A stretch of 46,458 bases of DNA, taken from positions 1-46,458 of the IMG/VR virus record IMGVR_UViG_3300049432_000201. One strand, given 5' to 3'. Positions 46,132 to 46,458 of this stretch are shown here, one piece after another (the stretch's first letter is position 1; every line of letters starts with the position of its first letter). The position numbers were made by a program, and so were the translations under genes. The notes beneath the pieces were generated by a model. That model made no database searches. It was not told the DNA's origin and saw only the letters and a list, made by a program, of their open reading frames with translations. Source of the stretch: a virus.

Positions 46132-46458
46132 ATGGCACCCGTACTGGCAGCCAACGACCTGGTCGCACGGCTTGCTGAGGCGAAGAAGGCGACTGGGCTC
46201 TCTTTCGATGAGTTGTGGTTCCGATACCGCAGCCTCTACGGAATGGGCGCCGTCACGATCGAACCCTTTAAGGGGTACTTCCGAGGTGTCTCAATGCCGC
46301 AGGCGGATCACTGGGACACGATCGCGAGGGTCATCAATGAAGAGCTCCGAGAGATCGGCAAGACCGAATGGCTCCTCCCGGTGCTAACCGTCCCTCCGGC
46401 TTCTGGCGATCCAGACGTGGTGGCCCCAACGGGATTCGAACCCGTGCTACCGCCTTGA
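46132..46458 (+). CDS. HTH immunity repressor candidate ending in the attachment core
   Basis: A 108-aa protein from ATG 46132, preceded by AAAGGTGG at seven bases. Longer frames begin at 46045 or 46114. Residues 8-75 (LVARLAEAKKATGLSFDELWFRY, VTIEPFKGYFRGVSMPQADHWDTIARVINEELREI) fit an HTH regulator of the Xre type. The last residues (VAPTGFEPVLPP) are the antisense translation of a tRNA 3' half, so the gene end is formed by the attachment core and the stop lies at the tRNA anticodon loop. The same orientation as int. The C-terminus would differ between prophage and free phage if the crossover lies before the stop. Confidence 0.68.
   Translation: MAPVLAANDLVARLAEAKKATGLSFDELWFRYRSLYGMGAVTIEPFKGYFRGVSMPQADHWDTIARVINEELREIGKTEWLLPVLTVPPASGDPDVVAPTGFEPVLPP
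46418..46458 (-). other. tRNA-Glu-like 3' half: attachment site (att core)
   Basis: Read leftward, the last 41 bases are a tRNA 3' half: anticodon stem end GGCGG, variable TAGC, T-arm ACGGG-TTCGAAT-CCCGT, acceptor TGGGGCC, then A and CCA. The loop bases TCAA before GGCGG and the four-base variable loop match tRNA-Glu (anticodon NUC). The 5' half should lie beyond the window. This marks the phage-host junction. Confidence 0.82.

Overview
This window is an almost complete prophage of a contractile-tailed (myovirus-type) phage in a GC-rich actinobacterial host. The host call rests on a WhiB-family regulator, many GTG starts and -10-only promoter architecture. A tyrosine integrase sits at the left edge. 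The right edge ends inside the 3' part of a tRNA gene (tRNA-Glu-like), which is the expected attachment site. Everything between is phage.

Layout. 1-1203 (+): integrase and two tiny proline-rich single-pass membrane proteins. 1226-3564 (-): lysis region with an amidase endolysin, a membrane-anchored RTX-repeat protein, a holin-like coiled-coil membrane protein and an unknown. 3577-15012 (-): contractile tail, read upstream to downstream as small unknown, sheath, tube, frameshifted assembly chaperones, tape measure, LysM protein, hub with two wall-lytic domains, gpV-like OB protein, gp25-like wedge, baseplate J, gpI-like protein and fiber. 15117-23906 (-): connectors, capsid E-type protein, gpD-like decoration, acidic scaffold-like protein, head morphogenesis protein, portal and both terminase subunits. 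24014-27591 (-): a tightly coupled accessory block with two HExxH proteins, a cysteine-protease-like protein, a J-domain protein, zinc-ribbon proteins and an HNH nuclease. 27733-29467: TcmP (+) converging on a Gp37/Gp68-family three-cysteine protein (-). 29511-45883 (-): early region with many zinc-finger microproteins, a tRNA-Leu(UAA)-like gene behind a strong promoter, a SNF2 helicase/nuclease pair, a DNA methyltransferase, a DksA-ParB fusion, a PD-(D/E)XK-like protein, WhiB, a DnaC-like loader and an initiator carrying origin iterons. 45635-46458: divergent immunity region.

Nearly all leftward genes overlap by 1-14 bases (ATGA, GTGA, TGATG), so I chose starts by these junctions where a longer frame was available. 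This moves many starts inward from the longest frame and adds several very small genes.

The most interesting signals are regulatory. (1) The rightward HTH gene at 46132 runs into the tRNA-derived attachment core, and the integrase has the same orientation. This matches the logic of integration-dependent immunity, in which attP lies in the 3' end of the repressor gene and integration changes the repressor C-terminus. (2) A 15-bp palindrome family, GATTCC-N3-GGAATC, occurs about 12 times along the leftward transcription unit, mostly at gene ends and starts, sometimes followed by a GGGGGCCGGG start-associated element. (3) A 23-bp imperfect palindrome is repeated three times inside the initiator gene, as in lambda O. 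(4) A ParB domain has its own strong internal ribosome-binding site inside a DksA-ParB fusion. (5) A phage tRNA for UUA has a near-consensus promoter, while TTA codons occur in the integrase and its neighbour.
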